From NCBI GenBank assembly GCA_016508695.1, contig VNKQ01000002.1, positions 2,046,001-2,110,000 on the forward strand: DNA of 64,000 nt, in the 5' to 3' direction. The notes below the pieces were generated by a model. The model searched no databases. It was not told the DNA's origin and was given only the letters and a program-made list of their open reading frames with translations. This document shows positions 1-10,900 of the stretch, piece by piece. The DNA comes from Hyphodiscus hymeniophilus. Taxonomy: Eukaryota > Ascomycota > Leotiomycetes > Helotiales > Hyphodiscaceae. A program made the translations under genes and the position numbers. Within the stretch, counting starts at the first letter, position 1, and each line of letters starts with the position of its first letter.

Positions 1-2
1 GT

Positions 3-1085
3 GCCACCGAACGAAGTGGAAGATGGATTATGGCATTGGAGTTTTTCTTAGGTATCAACAGACTACTGCTTAGCTGGTGGGCTTCTTTGGTTCTGAGGTT
101 TCTGACCAAAATTGGATTACAAACTCGCCCACGATGGCTCCTATGGTTAGTAAGAAGACCAAAGGCCCTTTCATCGGAGACGAAAGAGCAAGATAGCAGT
201 GATCCCGACTCCTTGAAATTCTACATGCTGAGTATCGATGGAGAGTTAACCTTACCGAAGGACGAAAATGTCGATGTTGAAGCCGAAATGAGGAATCGTT
301 TGCGAATCGGGGGAACGGCTTGGAATGACATTGAAGAGAACAAGCTCGACGAGAACTTATATGGCTGGTGGCTCAGTGGAGGGTGGTGGGGCAGCGACGA
401 CAACAGTGGTGCCTTCAATCCAAATCAGCAGGAGATCGACGAGGATATCACTAGTGTCATTTCTTTCTCTACTGAGAGCGAGCAGGACTGGGAATCCGAT
501 GAGAATGATGATGGCAGAAGAACACCTACGCAATCATCTCCCCAATTCTCTAGGGAGTCCACACCCTTCCTAGATACGACGCTCAATCCTACGGACCTCG
601 CTCAACTCCTGCATCCAAAAACTCCGGAACAGCGAGCCGAAGCACAAACTCTAGCTGCCCATCTAGCAAGTGACAACATCATCACCCGATCTCGATATCG
701 GGATCTGACACAGCGGGAGCGAGCTAAAGTCTTGACCTCCACTCGTCAGAGACCCCCAAATTTTGTCTCCTCATCTTCGACCGGTAAGCTTACGTCCGAA
801 GAAGAAGGTCAGATCCTAGAACACCTGATAATCACTCGTCGAGAATTTCGCAAAGCCACATCCGTAGGCCAGCCCACTTCTTGGGCAAGAGGTGCTTCTG
901 GCATGGGCGAAACTGGTCCCCAGTGTGTCGTGTGCCAGAGTTCGCCTCGTAGCATCATTGTCTGGCCCTGTCGCTGCTTGAGTTTATGCGACGATTGCCG
1001 AGTCACGCTTGCGATGAACAATTTCGATAAATGTGTGTGCTGCAGGAGAGATGTGGCAAGCTTTTCGAGGGTATTTGTCCCTTGA
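3..1085 (+). CDS. Asi-type RING-finger E3 ubiquitin ligase, C-terminal part (5' end outside window)
   Basis: The frame is open to the left edge of the window, so the ATG at 30 is probably internal and the true start lies upstream. About 360 residues are visible. They begin with a hydrophobic, Trp/Leu-rich stretch that looks like the last membrane segment, followed by a long acidic and Ser-rich linker, and end with a Cys-rich RING at the extreme C terminus (pairs CVVC, PCRC, CDDC and CVCC) and a short tail SRVFVP. A C-terminal RING after several membrane spans is the layout of yeast Asi1/Asi3, inner-nuclear-membrane ubiquitin ligases of protein quality control. The sequence of the RING block matches what I know of filamentous-fungal Asi3-like proteins. 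Where most RINGs have His after the PC pair (PCxH), this one has Cys. Function is by family; the truncated N terminus cannot be judged. Confidence 0.8.
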   Translation, partial: ATERSGRWIMALEFFLGINRLLLSWWASLVLRFLTKIGLQTRPRWLLWLVRRPKALSSETKEQDSSDPDSLKFYMLSIDGELTLPKDENVDVEAEMRNRLRIGGTAWNDIEENKLDENLYGWWLSGGWWGSDDNSGAFNPNQQEIDEDITSVISFSTESEQDWESDENDDGRRTPTQSSPQFSRESTPFLDTTLNPTDLAQLLHPKTPEQRAEAQTLAAHLASDNIITRSRYRDLTQRERAKVLTSTRQRPPNFVSSSSTGKLTSEEEGQILEHLIITRREFRKATSVGQPTSWARGASGMGETGPQCVVCQSSPRSIIVWPCRCLSLCDDCRVTLAMNNFDKCVCCRRDVASFSRVFVP

Positions 1086-1338
1086 AATTATGGGTTATGG
1101 GATATTTAAGCGGCTCTTTTTTTGGCGTCCGGAAGCGTCATGGAGGGGATGGCAACAATAAATGCTTGTTTATGTATGTGTATTGGTAGGTAGAACATAT
1201 GGATATTGCAGACTTGCAACGGAGGGTTGAGCATAATTGTGCATATTACGTACATGTCCGTCTTTCCCTTCCTGACACGAGCAGCGAAATCTCACGAGGA
1301 AGAATTCCACCCAATGCATCTTTCAAATCTCGCACTCA

Positions 1339-2333
1339 TCATTCTTGAAGCGGGCGATTCATCTCTCTATTTCGAAGCTCGTTCTGCCAGCTCGCCCAAT
1401 CATTCTCACCCCACCCAGCACCATCTCCTGCATTCGGAAATTCGGGACGACCGCAAATCGGCAAATGGAAAGCTGATTCTAAGCCAGCGAAGCCATGACG
1501 ATCAACCCCAAATGGCCCAAATACGAACCCCGGCATAGAACACGGCACCTTCCCATCACCATACTGTGCACCACCGAACTGACCCCGGCCAGGACTCACC
1601 ATACGACTTGGACTCGCGTAAGGACTGACATATTGCCTTAGGACTGGCTGCCCCTCGAGGACGCCTTTGGAGGGCAAGGGACCAAGTCTCGCTTTTCGCA
1701 ACTTGGCGAGGGGCATTTCGTCCTCTGAATCCTCGAAGTCGCTTTCTGTGCTCGAGAAATCGCTAACTTGCTCCTCTTTAACGGTGACTTCTTTACCCTT
1801 CGCCGTCCTCTTTCCACTACCACCTCTGCCATTGCTCCTCACTCCTCTCTCCCCAGTCTGACTACCTTGGATACCATCTTCGCTTCTCCCTCCCTGCTTA
1901 TTGTTGTTTGCGTTCGCATCAGCTGGTTCCTCGTCCTCAGTATCAGAGGAACTGTTGGTTTTGAAGTTGCCGCCTCGTTTGCGCTTGGTGGATGCTTCAT
2001 AGATCTTGTCTGCGGAGCCAGTGAAGGGCGTTCCATGCGTGCCGATTAATGTTCCGGATTCGATCTGCCGTCGCAGACGAGTGTAGCGCATTCGTGCGGC
2101 AGGGGGCTTAAGGTTGGTGGCGGCGCCCACAGCGGTGAAATCGATCTGGGTCCTTTAGTTGTAGCTAAGGGTTAGGGAGGATCAGGGGAGGTAGTGTATC
2201 ACACGCTTTAGAAGGTAGAGGGCGTGAGTGTATCAAGCAGTGTGGGAGATGGGCATACTGTTTTGAGGTCTGATTTCTGGAGACAGATGTAGAGGAACCA
2301 GAGATTCTCATCGAGTTGGATCTTGGAAGGCAT
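1339..2333 (-). CDS. Small Myb/SANT-like nuclear protein, two exons
   Basis: Exon 1 runs 2333-2259 (ATG, 25 codons) and exon 2 2145-1339, around a 113-base intron with donor GTATGC and acceptor CCCAG, giving 293 residues. The first 60 residues hold a compact helical block (DENLWFLY, KTIDFTAV, LKPPAARMRYTRL) that resembles the single Myb/SANT-like helix-turn-helix common in fungal nuclear proteins. The rest is low-complexity: a basic KRKRGG cluster, acidic Ser/Glu patches and Gly/Asn-rich segments, consistent with a disordered nuclear tail. The splice was chosen because it joins the conserved block in frame; an upstream in-frame ATG in exon 2 does not exist. The gene is convergent with the RING gene, with 253 bases between the stops. 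The DNA-binding role is inferred from the fold-like pattern only. Confidence 0.7.
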
Positions 2334-2887
2334 GGCGGGGAACTTCTCTACTGGAGGGTGGTGTTGGTTGGAACTCGTTGCTGGGCTGGAACGAGAATGA
2401 GAGCAGACATGTACCGAAAGTTTTGAAGAATATTTGATTAGTTCGGAATTGTATGGTGTTGTTCTGTTCCGGAGATATGGAAGTGGAAGTCAGAATAAGG
2501 AACATCAGAATAAACTAGGCTGATTCCAGTCTTATGCCTCTCGCGGCCAAAGAAACATAATTCAATAATAGCAAACAATTCTAATGCAGCTTGGCTCGCT
2601 CCAGAGTGAAAGATGGTACGACTAGAACCATGATTCATTCACCCCAGTGCTTCTGTGCAGGAAAGCAACATAGAAAGGTCGTGCATACTCTACTAAGATG
2701 CAGTCTGAAATGTGATTTGTCAACAAAACTTTTCAATCCGCGTCCTTGTTCTGCAATTAACGAACTGCTAGATCCCACAGAGTCATCCCAACGCCATTCA
2801 TCAGACTTCCAATGCTATGCACCTGTCTATTTTCGTACACCAACGCCACATTTGTCAAGACAGTCGTCAGAAATTCTCTCTCAACTT

Positions 2888-3888
2888 TCATGACCTTCTC
2901 ATTTTCATATCTGCCGTTTCTTTGAGTGCTCCAATCAGAACTCTATGCGCACCAAGAGCTGCCTGAACTGCATTATCTGCCAGATCCTCGTACGAAAAAC
3001 TCGAATTCGGCGTTCGGTGGTTCTCATGTCCAATCTCTCCCTTCACCCAAAGATCTGTAATCTCGTCCCGAGAAGTTAGGTATGCTACGACGCTCGCTGC
3101 GAGAATCTCTTGATGCTCAGAAGGCACAGGATCGAGTACCAACATCGTAGATTGCTTTCCTTGAGCCCCAGGCCTGACGACCGCAGCCACTCCCCCAGAT
3201 ACTACATCGACGCAATCGATCCCCGCATCTGCAATAGCTGCTGAAGCAACAGTTATGCAGCCGCTGAGCACACTCATCATTCCCCATTCTCCTACACCCA
3301 TGTTACCTCGTCCAATGTCATCTCCCCACCATTGGTCTTCCTCGCCTTCTAGAATGGTGATAATGACTTCCACTCCGCTCTTCGGCCATCGATCTCCAAT
3401 AATTACTCCTCGTAATGCGGTTTCCAAGTGCACACCAAGATCCCTCTCACTTGCATCGCGCAGATAGCCTCTTCGTCTCCTTGTCGCAAATGGAGCATAT
3501 TTAACATGCGTAGTGAGAATTATATGCGGTGAGAAGGGTGCGGATTTGGGTAATGGCCGAGGACCGTGAACGGTACATGTGAGCTTCAGTCCAGAGGTGG
3601 AGAGAGATGCAAGACCTGGAGCTATAACATGGGGAGATTTTGAAGCTTCGAGCTCGAGGTACGCGGATCCCGATGCTGATGGTGTGACACCTGTCTTCAG
3701 AACTTCATAATTTAGCTTTGGTCCAAGAAGATGGGAGAGTTGCGCTTACACATTTTCCGAAGAACATTGGAATTTCTTGTTCGTGAAGGTCTCTCAGAAA
3801 GATCCTTGGTGTCCTTGGAGAGGTATTTGGAGTAGACTGGAGCCGACGTCCCGCCCGAAGGCCCATTGATCCTCCTTCGATCATTCAT
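2888..3888 (-). CDS. mtr3: Exosome core subunit Mtr3 (RNase PH-like)
   Basis: Exon 1 is 3888-3750 and exon 2 3702-2888, with a 47-base intron (GTAAGC...AAG), giving 317 residues. The N terminus (MNDRRRINGP) and the RNase PH fold block (ERDLGVHLETALRG, WGMMSVLSGCI, DAGIDCVDVV) match fungal Mtr3, one of six RNase PH-like proteins forming the catalytically inactive ring of the RNA exosome, which threads RNA to Rrp44 for 3'-5' decay and rRNA processing in nucleus and cytoplasm. Length is somewhat above yeast Mtr3 (about 250) because of a longer N-terminal region and an acidic insertion. It lies head-to-tail behind the Myb-like gene, with 554 bases between them. Another RNase PH-like exosome subunit (Rrp46 type) is the main alternative. 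Confidence 0.85.
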
Positions 3889-5826
3889 CTTGTTGACGCA
3901 GATTTGAATCTGTCGAGCATGCGGTCCATGTCATGGCCGATGTTTCTCTCAAGATCGACTTTCGACTCTCAAAATAAAAAGTTCCAAGGCAGACGTGATT
4001 GGTTGATATAGGCTGCGCTTAAACTTCACGGCTTAATGTGGTCCGTGCTTTTTGAAGCTCAAAAGTCGAAAATTCTTCCAAGCATCTCCCACAACAAATC
4101 CAAAGCTTTGTTTCCAGCATTGCAAGCTTGGGATCGCTCTCGGACGGTGTCGAGTATATTTGACAACAGTTGCTATGACTCTTCCCATTACTTTCTAATC
4201 TTCAGCTTTGGTTGCTAAGGATCATTGACTTGTGAGTCTTCTTACTCTGTTTGAATCCCTCTGCTCCTGATGATTTCCTTCACAACAGTTCTCGGCGACC
4301 TCCTGAGCCACTGAACAAACATGCATCACCATCTGAAGCACATCTCATATCTATCGGTGCCTGTTATCCTTTTGGCGATCCAAGCATTGACTGAAATATC
4401 AGACGGGACGAATCTCAAACCCGCACTCTCCTGCTCAGCTTTCGATTGACAATTCAAGTCTGGTACGTTGACGCAATCTTCTTTCGAGTGGCTTCCATAT
4501 GATGAAAAACAATTAATCAGTTCTGCTTCTGAACTATCTTGTTGATAACCAATATACCAAATTTTCTGATAAAACGTCTCATTCCTTCAACAATCATTTT
4601 GTGCATATTGATGAGATCTTCACTGACCAATCTAAAGCCTAGGTCCGTAAGCCGATACAGGTTTCAAATATCGAAAGGTACAACAATTTATTCCTCGAAT
4701 ACACTCTGCCATGATGATCACCAGCTTATCCATTCCCTGAGCATCTTGGCCCAGCTACGCTCCCTATACCGGACTGGTCCTCACGGATTGGGATGATAGG
4801 TTGTGGAGTTGTCGTTTCAGAGCTTCGGATCTCTTCGGTGCGTTATGTACTGTTGAGAGATGGGGCCGGCTGGGGTGCGTGATTAACCCGGCTTTTCTGA
4901 GCAACTTCCGTCCGCAAACGCTCTCTGCACATGTTTGGTACGCAGATGCTGACTATCATTGCTACAGATCTTCTGGTGCCATGATGACATCCTTTTGACT
5001 TTGTCTTCTCGACGCCATGTAGTATGTTGCGGCTACGTTCCCGGCAGCGTCTCGTTCCATTTCAGACACCGAGCCTTTGAGTTACAGTGATGAAGATATC
5101 CGAGCACACATACTTACAGATTGAATTGTAGCCATGTAGGTGGAAGCTCTTTGATTTTGTGGTAGGTTTTGAGGCAAACTCGTGTATGAATGACGGGCCT
5201 TCCATTCTGTTTGAGTCTGGGATACCACGGGTAAGCTCGAACACTGTAGTAATCAAACAAATTACGGGGTTAAATCAAATTATTGGAGTCCACCGAGAAT
5301 GCGAATAACCAATTTTGAAGCGTGAATAGCATTACAGAAATCCGAACTTTGAAATAGAATCAAAGTCTGATTTATTCACACGACATGAGCTGTGCAACCA
5401 TACGTAGACCAAACTCTTCGTCGGAAATTCATTAGTGAAACATAAGGTGATGGTCGGCGGTCGGCGCTTGTTTGAGATTCGAAATAGATTGATTTTTAAG
5501 TTAGCGAGGTTGCACATCTTCCGTTTTGGATACGAATACATTATTTCTGCACTTTTGCCACGGTCATACCAACCTTGATTTGCCTGCAATTATTTGAAGC
5601 ATTGGGATCTAACACCGATGAGCTTTATGCCTTCAACAAGATTCGTCAAATAAGCCCAAACGACGCTGCTCGACAGTCTTGAACACTCTCGTCGCAGTCG
5701 CGGCTTGCCAGGGGCGGACCAGTCGTCAAAAGTCCAAGTCTCGAAATTGTCAACGACCTCAATCTCTACTCGTTCGACGTCCGCCTTCTGAATCGAATGT
5801 TGCCTTCATATGCATCGTCGCCAAAG
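3889..5826. other. Gene-poor spacer
   Basis: About 1.9 kb between the Mtr3 start and the Anp1 start. It is AT-rich with no long open frame that looks coding. The last 200 bases (from about 5640) are pyrimidine-rich and probably hold the promoter and leader of the Anp1 gene. A 42-codon frame at 4321-4449 starting MHHHLKHISYL has a hydrophobic N terminus, but no other support. Confidence 0.5.
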
Positions 5827-7438
5827 ATGATGCCCCGGCATCAAGCAAGCGCCTTCAATGGGTACCCACGATCCAAAAGCGAAACGTATTCTATATCTCC
5901 TCACAAGTAAATTGCTCTCCTTTGACCCTTCCAATCTTGCTAGCACAGATGCTGATCGATTCGCACTCGCAGGTTCCAGCCAAGATCTTCTACGTACCGA
6001 AAACGACGACAACTTCTTGTCCGGCTTTCAATTGTTTTAATAGTTGGTGCTTTCTTCGGGTTCTTCATATGGCCTGGTGCCTCTATACTTCCAGTCCTTT
6101 CATTGGGGCTTTTCTCTTCGGGCGAAGATTTCCAACTCGAAACTGTGCGTTATTACGATCTATCGAATGTACAAGGGACCGCTCGAGGTTGGGAAAGGGA
6201 AGAGAGAATCCTACTCTGCGCGCCCTTGAGAGACGCAGAATCCCATCTTCGAATGTTCTTCGGACACCTTCGAAACTTCACATACCCACATCATCTAATA
6301 GACCTCGCCTTCCTAGTCTCTGATTCGAAAGACAGAACATTACCACTACTATCCGAACTCTTAGAAGACCTTCAGGCGGACGAAGATCCGAAGCAGCCAT
6401 ACGGCGAGATCTCGATCATCGAGAAGGACTTTGGACAAAAGGTGAACCAGGATGTTGAAAGCAGGCATGGTTTTGCTGCACAGGCCAGCAGGAGAAAGCT
6501 GATGGCGCAGGCCAGAAACTGGCTGCTGAGTGCGGCTTTGAGACCATACCACAGCTGGGTTTATTGGCGGGATGTGGACGTTGAGACTGCACCATTTACG
6601 ATTCTGGAAGATCTGATGCGTCATAATAAGGACGTGATCGTCCCAAGTGAGTTCCAACCAGGCACTAAACATGCTATCCCTAACACTCCACAGACGTCTG
6701 GCGACCGCTTCCGGATTGGCTTGGAGGCGAACAACCATACGATTTGAATTCGTGGCAAGAATCAGAGACGGCTTTGGCTTTGGCAGATACTCTCGATGAA
6801 GATGCGGTAATTGTTGAAGGTTATGCGGAGTATGCGACATGGAGACCGCATCTTGCATATCTTCGGGATCCTTATGGAGACCCAGATATGGAAATGGACA
6901 TTGATGGTGTAGGAGGGGTCAGTATTTTGGCCAAGGCCAAGGTGTTCAGATCGGGAGTACACTTCCCTGCATTCAGTTTCCAGAAGCATGCCGAGACTGA
7001 AGGTTTCGGAAAGGTCTGTTCAAACTTCCAGTTCTTATCTGACATATACTAATATTTGAATAGATGGCGAAGAGAATGCAGTTCTCAGTCGTTGGACTAC
7101 CACATTATACGATCTGGCATTTGTATGAGCCAAGTGTAGACGATATCCGTCATATGGAGGAAATGGAGCAGGAGCGGAAAGCTCGCGAAGCTGAGGAGGA
7201 AGAACGACAAGAGAGGATGAACAAGATCAAGGATCAATTCACGGACCCTAACAGTCAGTGGGAGAAGGATAAAACGGACATCCAGAATGAGGCAATGCGA
7301 GAAAAAAAAGCCCAGGATGAAGATAAAGAGGCTCAGACCGATACCAAGCCAGCTGGGGACGAGCCTCCTGCCAAAGCTGCCCCAGCTGAAGCGCCAGCAC
7401 AAGCCAAGGCACTAGATCAAGAACCCGCAGAGGTATGA
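5827..7438 (+). CDS. anp1: Mannan polymerase II subunit, Anp1/Mnn9/Van1 family (GT62)
   Basis: Four exons: 5827-5906, 5973-6646, 6694-7013 and 7064-7438, with introns of 66, 47 and 50 bases, giving 482 residues. A short basic N terminus is followed by one membrane anchor (about residues 45-67), so this is a type II Golgi protein. The luminal domain carries the DVD motif at residues 227-229 in the context WRDVDVE, the metal and GDP-mannose site of the GT62 family, plus the downstream block GLPHYTIWHLYEPS. The last 90 residues are a charged Glu/Arg/Lys/Gln-rich coiled coil ending in an Ala/Pro-rich tail. Family members extend the alpha-1,6-mannan backbone of N-glycans as complexes with Mnn9. 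The Anp1 rather than Van1 assignment rests on overall similarity. The stop at 7436 lies inside a possible donor (GTATGA); splicing to about 7486 would change the tail to GRKR. Confidence 0.88.
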
Positions 7439-7998
7439 AGCTTCCCCTTATGCTTTGGTGCGGTCTATATTGACTTAAATCAGGGGCGGAAACGGTGAAG
7501 CCTTCGCCGGAGGCATTAATTCAAGAGTGGTAGTCTTGAAGTTGGTTTCTCCAATGGGACAGGCTCGCAAACGCTGTAGGATAGACCTACAGCACAGTTG
7601 TTTAGCGATTTGAGCCGGATTGTTCAATGTGGGATGGGAATTGCATTGCTCACGGCGTGCCATATTCTTGTCGTAAGGAGTGTTCTTTGACAACCTCCGT
7701 CATTGTAATTTTTGTAGGAGGCAACTGTAAAAGTATGATAGATCTCAATAGCATGAAAACGACCTTTAATTGGAACTTCTCCAGAAGAACTTTGATTTAG
7801 ATCACGTGCCGAAATCGTTAGACGACCTGGACATTTAGGGACAGCTTTCCACGAAGTATCCAAGTTTGCAACAGACCCAGCAGAATCATACGGCGGAGCT
7901 TGAGACTGGTCGCTATTGTGCCACAATAACTATTCAATTCGAATGAACAGATATCAAATACAACAGCCTGAACCTATGCTGCCTAGCCTCTCCCGGAG
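7439..7998. other. Intergenic spacer, Anp1 to Arf-GEF
   Basis: 560 bases between two tandem plus-strand genes. It holds the 3' region of the Anp1 gene and the presumed promoter of the Arf-GEF. No coding frame or RNA gene seen. Confidence 0.5.
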
Positions 7999-10900
7999 AT
8001 GAACAATGGAGTGGCAGACTCCCAGTCCTCTGGACAGATAGCGGACTCGAAACTTGTTCCTGATATTTATTCTACAACAGAGCCGACCGGGACCAGCTTA
8101 AGGATACCTCAATTTAGCGGTGCGATGGCGAATAGTACCATCTCAGTGGCGGTCGATCCAGTGGCCTTGATCACAACAGAATGCATTACAGTAACATCTG
8201 CCATGCGAAAGAACCCTCGGTGGTCGCACTCTTCGGTGTCCGCAATACTGGGTGGGCACTCGGCTCCAGTGAATCCAAGTGCGCAAAGCTCTCAGCCTTC
8301 GACGCCCCGGGATGAGCTGGGTAACGGGAAGGGGCTTAAAAACAGACCTGGGGGAGCAGATGGAGATGATGGAGGGTTGGCGAATAGATGGGGTCTTCGA
8401 GGGAAGAAAGGAAAGAGTATGCAAGACAATCCATTAATGGCTGGGTTTGGGAGACTGAGACACGAATTGACAGGTTGTAAAGGTATGAGTAACTCTTTGT
8501 CCCTCAGTAATAGCAGAGTACTGACTTTCCAAAGATATACATTCATTCGATACGCCCTCACTCCTACATCCTTTCCTCCAAGTCATCCAGGCATCTGCGA
8601 CTACTGCCCCAATAACGTCCCTCGCCCTGGTTGCCATAACGAAGTTCTTCTCGTACAACCTCATAAGCTCAGACTCTCCCAGGCTTGCACTCGCTATGCA
8701 GTCATTATCTATCGCCATAACACATTGCCGGTTTGAGGCCAGCGACTCAGCTGCAGACGAGATTGTTCTTCTACGGATACTAAATCTTATGGAGGGGATG
8801 CTGTCAGGACCGGGAGGGGATTTATTGAGCGACGAAAGTGTATGCAAAATGATGGAGTGTGGTTTGAGCATGTGCTGCCAGTCCAGGTTATCAGAGCTTC
8901 TCCGAAGAACGGCGGAAATGTCGATGGTCAAGATGTGTCAAGTCATTTTTGAACATCTGAAGCACTTGGAAATTGAAGCTGGGGATGAAGAAGCACTGGA
9001 TGAGAGAACGAAGGAGGACATGGACACTGTCAAGATGGATCCCTCAGCGAACGGTAATGATGCGATTACGTCTTCCCTTGCGGCCCCTCCAGACATCTCA
9101 CGGCCATCGAGCTCCAGTTTTGAAAAGGCTCGAAGTCAGCCTTCGATGGATAATGGTTCCGAAATAGACATTGCTCCTGCATCAGAGATGTCCGATGATG
9201 CTCCCATTAAGCCTTACTCGCTGCCTTCAATACGAGAGCTCTTTAGGACTCTTGTCGACTTGTTAGACCCCCACGAACGCCAGAACGCCGACGCTATGAG
9301 AGTCATGGCTTTGCGGATCATTGATGTGGCACTTGAGGTTGCTGGCCCCTCTATTGCAAAACACCCCACACTTGCGATTGTTGCTGAAGATCGTCTTTGT
9401 CGGTATCTGTTCCAGCTTGTTCGTTCGGACAACATGGCGCTACTACACGAGTCACTCATTGTCGCCGGGACTCTCCTTGCTACATGTCGTGGGGTCCTAA
9501 AATTGCAACAAGAGCTCTTTCTTTCATATTTAGTTGCCTGCCTACATCCACGCGTTCCTATTCCTCAAGAGCCAGGAATCGATCCGTCACTTTATTCCGG
9601 CGTTCCTCAGGCCCCGAAGCTCGTCAAGCCTCCACCATCGCAGTCTAGTAGTGGTAGATCGACGCCCGTCCCTGTTAGAGATCGTAGGCAGCTTGGCATG
9701 GAAGGCGGATCAAGGAAACCAGATGCTAGAGAAGCTATGGTTGAGAGTGTCGGTGCTCTTGCTCGCATACCAAGCTTTATGGTTGAACTCTTTGTCAACT
9801 ACGATTGCGAAGTTGATCGAAGTGATATGTGTGAGGACATGGTGGGTCTCTTGTCCCGGAATGCAATTCCAGACTCCGCGACTTGGAGCACTACAAGTGT
9901 TCCTCCCCTGTGTCTGGATGCCCTCTTGGGCTACATCCAATTCATTGCCGAGAGGCTGGACGACGAACCACGATTTGACGGATATCCAGATCGTAAAATG
10001 TTACGCGAACAACGTAGGAGAAAGAAGATCATCATTCATGGAGCCGCGAGGTTTAATGAGAGTCCAAAAGCCGGACTAGCATATCTCAACTCCAAAGGCG
10101 TAATCAATGATTTGAACGACGCGAAGTCCATTACGGCATTTCTACGTGGGACGACAAGGGTTTCCAAAAAGATGGTTGGGGAGTTTATATCTAAGAAGGG
10201 TAATGATGCTATTCTCGAAGCCTGGATGGATTCATTCAAATTCGATGGCAAAAGAGTAGATGAAGCTTTACGAGAGCTCTTGGAATCATTCCGACTTCCG
10301 GGAGAGTCGCCCCTGATCGAGCGAATCATCACGAGTTTTGCTGAACACTACTGTTCTGGCGTATTTGCCGAAGACGTGGCAGATAAAGACGCAGTCTACG
10401 TACTGACATACGCCATTATCATGCTTAATACCGACCAACATAATCCTAACGTCAATTCAAAAGCTCGGATGACCTCAACGGATTTCGCTCGAAATTTGCG
10501 TGGCGTGAACGGTGGGAATGATTTCGCTCCCGAGTACCTGCAAAGCATGTACGATTCCATCAAGTCGAACGAGATCATCCTTCCAGATGAACATGATAAC
10601 AAGAATGCCTTCGATTACGCTTGGAAAGAGCTTCTGTTGAAGACAGAATCCGCTGGGGATTTAGTCATTTGCGACACGAATATTTTTGATGCAGATATGT
10701 TTGCAGCTACATGGAAACCTGTGGTCGCCACTCTTTCATACGTTTTCATGTCTGCCAGCGATGATGCAGTTTATTCAAGAGTTATCGCTGGTTTTGATCA
10801 GTGTGCAAGAATTGCAGTTAAATATGGTCTGACAGAAGCTGTTGACCAGGTAGTGTACTGCCTCAGCTACATCACTTCTTTGGCCTCTGAAATACCTTCA

